DNA from: Chionis minor
Taxonomy: Eukaryota; Chordata; Aves; Charadriiformes; Chionididae
Length of the DNA: 64,000 nucleotides
Reading direction: 5' to 3'
Assembly: GCA_013398295.1 (NCBI GenBank)
Contig: VZSF01001275.1
Span: 116,641 to 180,640, forward strand
Shown here: piece by piece, positions 1-10,500 of the stretch
How positions within the stretch are numbered: position 1 is the stretch's first letter
How the letters are laid out: each line of letters opens with the position of its first letter
Translations under genes and position numbers: made by a program
Notes under the pieces: model-generated
What the model saw: the letters and a program-made list of their open reading frames with translations, nothing else
The model's database searches: none
What the model was told of the DNA's origin: nothing

Positions 1-557
1 AAGGGAGATGATTCTGCCCCTCTACTCCACTCTGGTGAGACCCCACCTGGAGCACTGCATCCAGCTCCAGGACCCTCAGGACAGGAAAGACATGGACCTC
101 TTGGAGCTGGTCCATAGGAGGGCCACAGAAATGATCAGCAGGTTGGAACACCTCTCCTGTGAGGACAGGTTGTTGGGGTTGTTCAGCCTGGAGAAGAGAA
201 GGCTCCAGGGAGACCTTATTGTGGCCTTTTAGTACTCAAAGGGGGCCTACAGGAAAGATGGGGACAAACTTTTTAGTAAGGCCTGTAGCATTAGGGCAGG
301 GGGTAATGACTTTAAATTAAAAGAGGGCAGATTCAGTCTGGGTCTAAGGAAGAAAGTTTTTACAATGAGGGTGGTGAAACACTGGACTAGGTTGCCCAGA
401 GAGGTGGTAGGTGCCCCATCCCCGGAAACATTCAAGATCAGGTTGGACGGGGCTCTGAGCAACCTGCTCTAGTTGAAGATGTCCCTGCTCGCTGCAGGGG
501 GGTTGGACTAGATGACCTTTAAAAGTCCCTTCCAACCCAAACTATTATATGATTCTA
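1..557 (+). mobile_element. CR1 LINE, 3' end (5' truncated by window edge)
   Basis: This is the 3' part of a chicken-repeat-1 (CR1) non-LTR retrotransposon, running into the window from the left. It holds the C-terminal end of the ORF2 reverse-transcriptase protein (see the pseudogene entry), then a short 3' UTR with the CR1 signature: 'ggttggactagatgacc' near 504, 'cccttccaaccc' near 526 and the terminal 'atgattcta' motif near 549. CR1 elements have no poly(A) tail and end in a short microsatellite-like motif, as seen here. The family assignment rests on recognising these motifs, not on a database search. The subfamily is not determined. Confidence 0.93.
8..472 (+). pseudogene. CR1 ORF2 C-terminal fragment with one nonsense codon
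   Basis: The frame starting at 8 reads through typical CR1 ORF2 C-terminal sequence, with blocks such as [31 protein letters not shown] and VVKHWTRLPREVV. A TAG at 230-232 interrupts it where the family normally has glutamine (CAG to TAG is one transition). After that stop the same frame continues without a shift to a natural-looking stop at 470-472, ending in ALSNLL. So this fragment carries just one visible disabling change over about 154 codons, which suggests a fairly young insertion compared with the element at 33.7 kb. Its 5' part, including the catalytic reverse-transcriptase motifs, lies outside the window or is absent. Confidence 0.88.
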
Positions 558-756
558 GGATAATAGGTGACGCATATGTTGAACAACATAGATTCAGATA
601 AGTGTCTCTACTGAAGTCCACGGAAGTGTTTTTGACTGGGGAGATGGTAATTGAAAAAAACAAGGCCATCAACAATAGCAAAGTTAACCTTAAATGTTTG
701 TAAAAGCCAAATGCAAAAATTTCCTTGGTGACTCTTAGACATGAACAGTTGCATTT

Positions 757-822
<66 letters not shown>
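757..822. repeat. (TACATA)n hexanucleotide microsatellite
   Basis: About eleven near-perfect copies of the hexamer ATACAT run from roughly 757 to 822. They are followed by a short C-run and then degenerate TATG/TACATA sequence to about 870. The opposite strand has a chance open reading frame of alternating Tyr-Val, produced by the repeat itself, which should not be annotated as a gene. This is a likely length-polymorphic site. Confidence 0.95.
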
Positions 823-823
<1 letters not shown>

Positions 824-1000
824 CCCCCCATGTATGTACATATGTATTTTGATTCATATCTATATAGTATCTGGGTTAGCTTTTATATGTAGTAATAGTC
901 ATGAATGCTGAAACTGGTGTTTATCCTGAAGTCCAGCTCTCTGAATTGTTTTCTGCTATTTATGTTGTGTGCCTAGAAACAAATCACTTCCAAATATATA

Positions 1001-1130
1001 AATCACAGAATGGTTGAGGCACCTGTGAAGGTCATTTGGCCCAACTTCCCTGCTCAAACAGGGCCACCTGTTGTCAGGACCATGTTGAGACAGCTTTTAA
1101 ATACCTCCAAGGAGGGAGAGTCCACAATCT
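1001..1130 (-). mobile_element. CR1 LINE 3' fragment, minus strand
   Basis: Read on the plus strand, the segment begins 'aatcacagaatggttgagg', then has 'ggtcatttggcccaac', 'tgctcaaacagggccacct' and 'cctccaaggaggga'. These are the reverse complement of a CR1 3' terminus and final ORF2 codons. The element therefore runs right to left, with its 3' end at 1001. It is severely 5' truncated, as most CR1 copies are, and has lost part of the usual 'ggaagggacctctgg' block. Confidence 0.85.
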
Positions 1131-3820
1131 ATACATGAAGACATAGAGACAGATCTAACACAGCACTAGGGGCTTGTCTTCTGTACATATCTTAGAAGCC
1201 AACTAAGCAAGACATATACACAAGACCCACTGAAAAGCATAGATACGTGTAGTTTTCCCTTAGTTTTCCTTTTTCACGGTTTTCTGGAGCATCCTTTCTT
1301 TCCATCTAATTTAGTTGCACAGTCATTTCTAACAATTCCTGTTTCAGTTATGCATGCTATGTATATTATTTTCTTCCCTCATGATTTTCAACTGAAAAAC
1401 CCTAGATCATTTGACTTCTGCTGGAAACCCATTACTTTTCACTCACTCGTGAGGAATAGAGAATACACTTAACTAAGACCAATATTTATTTTTATATTCA
1501 GCTTTCCAACTCTCCATTGGCTTAACTTGCACCCTGGCTGTTACAGCAGATCAGCTAACTCAAGTTGTGTTCACTTTAATAGATCTTCAAAGGTTAGTAC
1601 ACTAACAGATCTTCTGGTATAAAGATATGATTTCTCTTCCTGGATGGGTATCTAGAAGGAAGAAAGGCAGGGAGGAAAGCTGCAGGGAGGAATGGAGGGA
1701 AAAAAAGGAAGGTAGAAAGGGTTCAAGCTGTGTCATTGCAAAGCTTTACCTCTACAGCTTCCGATTTCTTTTATGAGCAGCAGCAAGAGAATGACAAAAT
1801 GGAGGGAAATAAAAGGTGATAACACAGTCAACTGTCATGTTACATTAATGCGTTCCAGAAATGCTCAGAGGCAAAAAGGAAATGGGTTACACCCATTTCA
1901 TCCATCAAGTATAAGTGTATGAGGTAGCTAATGTTTTCAGAAGGAAACACTGGCTTGCAAGGATAATGGAAGCGAAGTATTTTCGAACTTTGTGCACTAA
2001 GGTAAGCTAGCATAGCTCAGCTGAAGTTGGTGAGGATCTGGCCCACGTTCCCTACTATTCTTTAGGATTTATAGCGCATGCTAATAAAATAAATGTTCTG
2101 TTATAGCACGTCCACAGGCATGTCATGCACTGGGCATGTGTGACAGAAAAAAAAAGTTGCTTCATTCTTGCATTTGTATCTGAGATCAATGTTGAACAAT
2201 TACCCGTTCTCAAAAGTGTCTCATAAAGATCCAGATATGTGTTTTACTTGCCATTTTTGTGGCTAGTATGATAAATATAAAAGCCTGAATTTATGTATTT
2301 GGATTTGACTACAGAAATGTTATATGCCTGTGGTATAAAGAAAATAAGTAGTTCTGTGAGCAGAGAACAAAGACAACCTGATTTCCGATAGTTTTCTGTC
2401 AGAGAGACAGCAGCCATCCTATTGCAAAAGGTGCTGTGTTTCTGGGCTGAGCTGCACAGCGTGGTGGCACTCTAGCATGTCCTGGTGACACGCAGCGTGG
2501 CCCAGCAAGTTGCTTCACAGTTTTCCCCAGAAAGGGAGCCAGAATGTGAGGGCTGGGTGAGGGGTTCACTCCAGCAAGTACCACCGCAGGATGGGCAAGC
2601 ATCCAGCTTACACCAGCGTGGTCCAGCATGAGGATCTGGGTGTATGTGTAGTTATTTGTCTAAAGACCTATTTAATAAGGCATTTGTTTTTACTATTGCC
2701 TTCCCTGCTGTAAAGGCAATAAGAAGGTCTCCCTCTTCTACCTGGAACCTCTGTTTGTGTGGAGTGTGTAAGGATTTAATACTTATGAATTATCTCTGAA
2801 ATTTGACTGAAATTGGCCACATGTGTAAAATTCCTCTAGGCATCTATGCCAGAGGGGTAGAAAAACAAGTTTGCCAGATACAGCCTGCATTTGGAGACTT
2901 CTGGTCAAAGACAAGATCTTAAACTTCACTGAACTGAATACGTAGCTGATCCACTCAGCAATAGTAATACGCTTAAAATACAAATGCAAGGAAAAAAACC
3001 CGCTGTTCCAGTCTCCAAGCTTTGCATTATATGAATGCCAGTACTGCATTGGAAAGATGGAGAATGAATTTCAATCTTGCTTTAGTCCTGAATGTGTCTG
3101 CATTTTCCATGGAAGCAAGTGTGGAGAAACCAAGAATTAATCTGTATTTGTTAAGATTAGATCCAAAAGTGCATTTTAGCCATAAAGTGAGTGTTCTTCT
3201 CACATAACTTTAGGTGTGTAGAAGATAACTATCTAATCTGAGGTAACTGTCTATACAAACTCTGCACTTCAGAGAGGTGCCTGGAGATGGGCACCTTCAA
3301 GGCACCATTTTTCCTGTCTTCGTTGTACACTTATTTCAGGTTTATAGGAATCCCCTGCTTGAGATGCTGGTTTCTGTGTAATTCAGGTAATCGCCGAAAA
3401 CCTTGAGGATGGGGTTTAGGTACATTTGAAGAAAGGTTGTCACTGACCACATTTAGACTGCTAAAGATGTATACAGGAATTTGCAGTATGAACAGGAGAT
3501 TAAGAACATGAATATTTCTTTGGGTAATCTTTCAGATAACACCAGGAACTGAGGAGAAGACAAACATCACGTTCTAAGCACAGTCCAAGCCACACAACCT
3601 TCTCTGTAGAAGTGCAGAGACAGCCTCAGAAAGGGCAGTATGCCATGCACATCCTTTAATAGAAATTGTGCTTGAGAAGAAATGTCTTGAATGGGGCAAA
3701 CTACTTCATCTGAAGTGGACCACTGAACCAGCCATCTAACAAGATGGAGTTCTGGATCTGTTGGTCAGATATTGGTAGAGGTGTTTATCTAACTCACGAA
3801 CGTGAACAGGGGTTGTGTAT
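1131..3820. other. Unique AT-rich sequence, no gene seen
   Basis: I see no recognisable exon, RNA gene or mobile element. A purine-only-leaning stretch (GGAAG/GGGA motifs) lies at about 1652-1720. The few open frames, such as 76 codons on the minus strand at 2399-2629 and 88 codons at 2783-3049, have no family resemblance I can recognise and are treated as chance. Confidence 0.6.
1652..1720. repeat. Polypurine (GGAAG-rich) low-complexity tract
   Basis: The plus strand is almost entirely A and G over about 70 bases, with imperfect GGAAG, GGGAGG and AAAGG units. It is a low-complexity purine tract of a kind common in vertebrate introns and able in principle to adopt triplex structure. No coding or regulatory role is evident. 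Confidence 0.75.
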
Positions 3821-3916
3821 CATAATGGGATGATGTTTAAAGTGCAAACCAGCTCAACACCCAGGTGCTGTGGATTTACCAGAGTTTATTATCCACATTC
3901 CATTAAATGACATCTG
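3821..3916 (+). repeat. Diverged direct repeat, copy 1
   Basis: The segment shares an ordered set of blocks with 4482-4568: 'ataatggga' at its left end, then 'tggattta' and the well-conserved 'atccacattccattaa' followed by 'tgacatct'. The two copies lie in the same orientation about 660 bp apart and differ by substitutions and small indels in the middle. The source family is not recognised. It could be two remnants of one old repeat family, terminal repeats of a decayed element, or an old local duplication. Confidence 0.6.
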
Positions 3917-4238
3917 TGAAGTAACATAGTGCCTGGTGTTTGGAGTATAAGTGAACATACAGCTGCATTAACCTCTTTAAAAAGAAACTAATAATAATGA
4001 TATTCTGTCCTAACAGTTTACTGCTTAGTTGCAGGCAAAGGTGCAACAAGAATTGTTTTGCAAAAAACTGATCATATTTTATAACTGAAGTGGAAATTAC
4101 GATAAAAACCATGTTAAAAAAATATGCAGAAAAATAATGGGAAGCAAAAGTGAGGATGATAGAAGATATTTCCATGAAAAAGAATGAGACCTCTAAGGAC
4201 AGGAGTAGGAATACAGTGGAAATTAACATCCTGTGAAA

Positions 4239-4260
4239 AAGAAAAAAAAAAAAAAAAAAA
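4239..4260. repeat. Poly(A) tract
   Basis: An uninterrupted A-run of about 18 bases follows 'gaaaaag'. It lies between the two diverged direct repeats. No retroposed gene is recognisable upstream of it, so I annotate it only as simple sequence. Confidence 0.85.
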
Positions 4261-4481
4261 GTTGTACTACTTTTGGTAAAGGAATTCCTGTCATCCCAGG
4301 ATATAAAAAACATGGCTTAAGAGGGTCCCTCTGATAGTCTCCACACAAGAACTATTTTCATTGGGAAACTTCTTTTTGGCAACAGCAGTCCCCTTGAAAG
4401 TAAAAGGATTTGCCTTGGGAGTCCACAGGCTCCTCCGCTTGACAGAGTGACAGCTCCAAAGAGGAGAGTGGGATAGTGTTT

Positions 4482-4568
4482 ATAATGGGACATAGTGGAA
4501 TGTAGCTCTATCCAAAAATGCTATGGATTTACATACATTTAATATCCACATTCCATTAAGTGACATCT
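4482..4568 (+). repeat. Diverged direct repeat, copy 2
   Basis: This is the partner of 3821-3916. It keeps 'ataatggga', 'atggattta', 'aatatccacattccattaa' and 'tgacatct' in the same order. The 3' ends of the two copies agree best, over about 27 bases with few differences. Sequence on either side of the pair does not align by eye, which sets the repeat length at about 90 bp. Confidence 0.6.
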
Positions 4569-7500
4569 AAAACCCAGGGAGAGACTTTACTTAAAAAGAA
4601 AAGAGACACTGGATGATTCAGAGGCTTAGTAATGGAATACAGAGCCATTCACCTCTAGGTCAACCGTCTGAGTTCAGCTCGAGTTATTATTGACCAAACA
4701 TTTATACTAACTACAGGCTGTGTGGAATATCAATGGCTTTATGGCTCTACTAGATATATTATTTGTCTGTGTCTGAGGTGTCCATATGGCAAAAATCACC
4801 TCAGACTCCCTTTATAGTCAGGGAAAAACAGGTACTTTTAAGGCATAAATCATCTGGAAGATGTCTTCTTTAGGATGAGATTAATTGCACCCTAGAAGTA
4901 TCTATTTCTCTCTGTTGACTACAAAGGGAGCACAGGGTGACTTGCTCCTATGTAGATGTTTATACTGCAGGAGTCTAAATTTGGATAAGATGAATACCAC
5001 ACTAAGTGATTTCTCTATAGTCACCCAGAGGGCTGCGGTAGGTCGGCAACTGAGCATGGGTATTGTGGATTCACCCACAGAGAAATGCTAGCTCATATCT
5101 GCCTTTGGTCACCTGAATCTCACCCTTGGCTGTGTCTCAGTGTCCTCTGGGAAATAACCAGCAACCTTCCTTACTCCTTATGGGAGAGATGAACCAATCT
5201 AGGGAGAGGCACACCTTGCTACTAACAATGCCTTTTTTCTTCATACCTGTGAGCAAAATTTGTTAGTAATAGTGTGTGTGGTCTCCAGAAAGGCTGTGGG
5301 CTGGGACACATGTCCCTGAATTTCCATTGTGTCTTTTCTTTTGCTTGAGAACCTGTGTTCAGTTGGGGGCTCCCTGCTACTCTACCAGAATTTCTGCCTG
5401 GAATATGTCAAAATACGTTAAGTTGGCACTTCCAGTTTTAGTCTGTGAATGGGTAAATTACTTCCTCTTGCAGCTTTTTTACAAGCCTTTGTTGAGTGAC
5501 TAAAATAAGAGCAGATTGTGTAAGCCTCTGCCAAGACATTTAATAATATTAGTACTAAATAATAACAATAGCATCATTCTCAAGGAAGTGCATGAAGTGG
5601 CAGGTTAAGGCAGTATGCAGAACATGACATGCGTGAATTAGCCAACTTTCTCTGCTCTAGAAACATTAGCTCCATGTAAGTGACAATAAAACCAGAGGAA
5701 AGTCTTCTGCAGGTAAGCTGTGCTTTTGTTTCAGAATCTTTGATGGTATATAGGCTGCTCTGTGGCCTATATTAGGTTGTGAGATGTTAAATAGAGTCTG
5801 TTTCTGAAAGTCCTGGTTAATGTTTGGCAGGCGCTTTCTTCAGTAATACCAGTGACGTCTTGCTTCTTATATAGCAAAGTGTTTGTCCAGTTGTCTTTGC
5901 ATCAGCTGGTACATGCAGATGACTGGACAAACTGCTTTGGCAAGTGCTCTACCATAAAGCATCTTTCATTAAGCTGGATATGAAAGGCTGCCCAGATGTG
6001 TCTATGTGCTGGATGGAAAATAAATTCTAGGTATAAACTAAGACATCCCTCCAGTTTCGAGCTATTTTGGCCCTCCCATGAATTGTTTAAGCCTTTTGTT
6101 GTGCATCGGAGAATATGCAGCTTCTCAAGTAATCCTGACAATTATGGCAGATCTTTGTATTCCAGAATAGAACTTGCATTTATATTAACAGTGTTGCTTG
6201 CTTGCTATAAGATCTTTCTATTCTCTCACATCCATCTTTTATTTCTGCTTTAAAGCCTATAAGAATGAGTTGAAATGATGGAAGCAAGCACCCGTTCAAC
6301 TAGTTAAATTGATATTGTTTACTAATTTACAGATACCTGTCTCTTCCTGTGTCCCAGGACAATCAGATAGTGCTTTTAATCTTACACTCAGAAAGGACAA
6401 CACTGTTAGAGCTGTAGAGACAGTACATAGCAGTCTTTGTTCTGACCAAAATCTTTGGGCATTGTGGTTGCATCATACTTAGAATAAGTTAATGTAAATC
6501 ATATGATAAAGCTTGAGAGCTGAAGTTAGAGGAAGATGCATATGAAAATAATGAATTTGGCATTAGCCATGGGTACAACTTCCTCTCTCTTGGCTGCTTT
6601 GCTTGAGCAGCCTCTGGCTCTGTTCCTCACCCACAGCCCCACATCTTGCAGCTGCAGGAAGAGCTTCCCAGTGAAATGGAGAGCTCTCGCGTTGCACTAA
6701 TTGCTTTGTATTAATGCTTTACTGTGCACAACTGTGCATCAGCATTTCAGTTCAGACCAGAAGTGAGCTGTTGAATTCACCTTTCTGACTGTCTCCATTT
6801 ACTGTTCTATTTGTTCCCTTTCATCATGTTTTCCTTCACATTGCTGACCAGTCCTGACTTGTTTTGGGTGAAACTAAACCAGAATCTGTGCTACATATGT
6901 CCTTCAGCTGCAGGTAGGTGTTTACCTCATGGAAGCAGACCAGAAGTTATTTGAAGTAAAGGCACTATTATACGGCTGCTACGTCCTCAATAACTGTTTT
7001 GCGCTACAGATTCTCTCCTACTGGTCCTCATGATTTGCTAAATGTCCTGTGCTTTTGACAGTGAGAAAGGTGGCTGTGCAAGTTGTGTGCTCTAAGAGCT
7101 CCACATGGGAGGCTGGCACAGGGTAGCTGTGACCTTAGTGCACCTAGTACTGCGTGACTGCACTCAGGCTATCACAGCACTGCAGTTGAGGGCATTGTCC
7201 AAATCTGGAGCAATTTAAGTCGCTGTTTCTGCGTTACGTGGGTTCCAGTTTGCTGTACGTAATGCTCTTTATGTGCTGCTGCAGTAGCAGATTTTGATTT
7301 GAGCTAAACAAGCAAAGTCCATACTGTGTTCATTTCAGTCTTACAACTATGCTCCAGCGATACTATAGTACTATGTTCATCTATTGTACATATACTGCAA
7401 TGTATCTACTGCATCATATTTTAAATTAAGTAATGCTATACTATCTTAGGCTTTTCACAGTGGGATACATTTCGCTTAAGTTTAGCTATGTAAAAGTGCC

Positions 7501-10500
7501 AGTCCTAATCTAAGCTGCTGTAGGTGCTCTATAGAGACAAATGAGATCTTGGGATGCTGATTCCAGGATATACATCTAAGGAAAGTGATTAAGGTACACG
7601 AAACCAGTCATCCTTTAGCTATTGGATGAGTGTAGAGAACTGCTCTAGGCAAAAGTCTTGACTTTCAGATGGCTAATGTAGTTTAGATGACTCCATACAT
7701 AGCCTCTAATGAGGCAAATCTTCCAGTGAACTGAAGAACAGAAAGCTCCCAACTCAGTCTGTTGAGGACAGCAACAATAAATACGATGAGCAGAATAGAT
7801 TCAAAACAAATGCATCTTATGAGTCAAGCCAAGCATTTTCCTTTTCCAATAAAAACAAAGTTATGAGGTGGTGGAGCTATATTTGGTGGTGGCTTTAGTA
7901 AAGCATGTCAGACTTTCTCATAGAAAGAAAAATTGTGCCACACTGAAAAATCTATGAAGAAGTCTTCACTAAAGCTAACAATAATCAGCAATGCTTGGAA
8001 TTGGAAAGGAGTCTGTGGAACCTGGAAGAGCAGTGAAGCACACATTAAGTACATGGAATGACGAAACTCAGTTTAAGTCAGGCTCTGAGTATGTCTTACA
8101 TCCAACTACATTTTGACACTTGTATTTCCTTATTTCCTGGTTTCTTTTCTGTCCCCATCCCCCCACACCCCCTCACTGCCTTCTTTTTTAAATCAATACA
8201 GAGCTATCTAGTTAGCTACTGTGTCCCTCTATTAGGCCTCCTGTGCTGCTGTATCCTGTATGAGTAGATTTTATTAAAAAGTCACGTACAGGTTGGAAAG
8301 CATTTCTAAAGGAATGAAATTATGAGAAAGATGAAGGGGATGAGGTCTGAGAAAGAATGGGAATGTTATTCTGTGGACTGTTTTCAAACAAGGATGAAAT
8401 CCATTCTAGTCAATGCTAGACAGATCAAAACACTTCTGTAAACATTTTCTTTTTCATGAAGCCTTGAAAAAAATAATCCAGATTATTAGAACTGGTGGTA
8501 AGAAAAATGAATCTTACTTTTAATATCCATACTTCAGTTTACACCCCTCTTTTCTTCCTTTTTCTAGTGCTTTTTTAATTTTTTTTTTTTAATAATTGCT
8601 CCCTTATTGATTTCCATTAGCTTTACTAGCATGGCAAATATAAGTCTTCTGGTCCAAATGGCCTATATCCATTTACCATCAATACTGTTCCAACTCCAGG
8701 CTTCCTGACACCGCTTTAATGTGAATTCCAGACATTAGCACAGCACTGCAACATTGATCTGACTGATGTTTCGTAATACACAAAGTGAACATACACAGAT
8801 GTTGACCAATCTTTTCTTTAAACCCCTCGGATATTTTTCTTGTCAAGATAAAATATTGAAATGTAGAGTGTATTTTTCAGAAGAGTGGATGCATTTAGTA
8901 AATTCCCCATTTATTTTAAAAATAACTTTTTAAACCCTGTTTGGGAAAGTAGTTAAGCACATGCTTAAGTTATGTTGACTGAAATTTAAAGCCATGCCAT
9001 CACATGTCTGGTGGAGCTCTTTCTTGCTAAATACCCATCAACCTGAGAAAGTCAATCCCAATACACTGGGTCTCAGTGGTCTCTAACATCTTTGGCTAAG
9101 TGCATGTCTGTGTTGTTTACTCCCTTGACCTTGTTACTTGTCTTGAACTCAAGCTCCCTGTCCTCTCCTCCTTGCCAGCTATGGGGACATACAAATCAGC
9201 TGTCCCAGGTGAACAGAAGTGATGTCTGAGCATTTCTTTCATCTCCTCACATCTCAGCAACTTAAGTATGAACTATTCCAAGATTTTAGTCATGTGGGCT
9301 GAATTAGTCCTACCTTACTATTGAAATAGTCACATCTCTTCAGCTTCTATCCAAAGTGCTGTTTGTGACAATCTGAAACTTATTCTTCTTTCTTTGTTTT
9401 GTTTTTTTTCCCTCGTTCCTGTGAATGTCTTGCAAGTATTGTTTCATCAGCTTGTCCTTTTGACTAACAGTGAAGTTATCAAATAGTTTGTTTTTACCTG
9501 ACCCAATGGACCCACGTAGCAAGTATGTTCAGCAAACGGTGGACCTCACATAGCACTGTTAAAAGACACAATATCTGTATAATGGCAACCAGAATTCATA
9601 AGTTGTATGGATAATGTCCAATTAATCACCTATTTTTCAATAATGCTTGAAATCAAGGCTCTTTAAGTGGATCATATCCTCATCTGGAGTAATACCAGAC
9701 CAGACGTACCAAGCAAGTCCAGACCTTTCATGTCACTGCAAGCCTCATGGGACACAAACTTCAAATATATGATATGAATACCTTAGAAAGTATCTTATAT
9801 ATACTAATCATTAGGTCTTCTTTGGACTGAGCTCCATTTCAAACATCTGACCTCATGTACTTTTTTCACGGGCAGGTGGAAGACACTATGGTCACACGTG
9901 GTATCAGAAGTACATGGGAACGTGGAGAAGATGGTAATAAACATGTAGACTTTACAACTTTAGGCATTATTGTTTGTTACACCGTCTAGTCTTGTTTTAT
10001 TCATCATTTTCAACATACTTATTCAACATTTTCAGCATACAGCCATTGTGTTCCCTTGTCATTGCTGTCTGTTTCTGATGAAGAGGTAGGTTACTACACA
10101 GAGCTACCTGTGTGGTCTCTCAAAGTGCTAAGCTTTGTTTTTCCTCATCCTTAACTGATGAAAAGTCTTTCAACATTTCTGATAATTTGAGGAAATGCCT
10201 ATCTTGTTCTTCCTCATACTTTGTGCACTGAAGTGAATAATATCTCTATTTTAATTTTTTTTCTATCAAGTTGATTGCACAAGTTCTCTGAGCTGAGCTT
10301 TTAACCTCCAGTTTCTATCTCTTGTTTACAGTCTTTGGTATTGTACTTAATAAAAATCTGCCCTAGTTCTAAACATTTCATTGTGTGATAGTTCTAGGAG
10401 AAGACTGTAGAGGTGGTCTGAGATAGTTTTGAACTGCCTTTCCCAGAGGTTTGTGCATTAGGTATATGTAGGCCATACTTTCCACATTTTCTGCTTGGAA

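Noticed and set aside
508..831. Minus-strand 107-codon frame with Tyr-Val repeats
   Set aside because: It is the translation of the (TACATA)n microsatellite plus the CR1 end in antisense.
3903..4313. Minus-strand 136-codon frame with poly-phenylalanine
   Set aside because: It crosses a poly(A) tract and half of a repeat pair; low-complexity and unrecognised.
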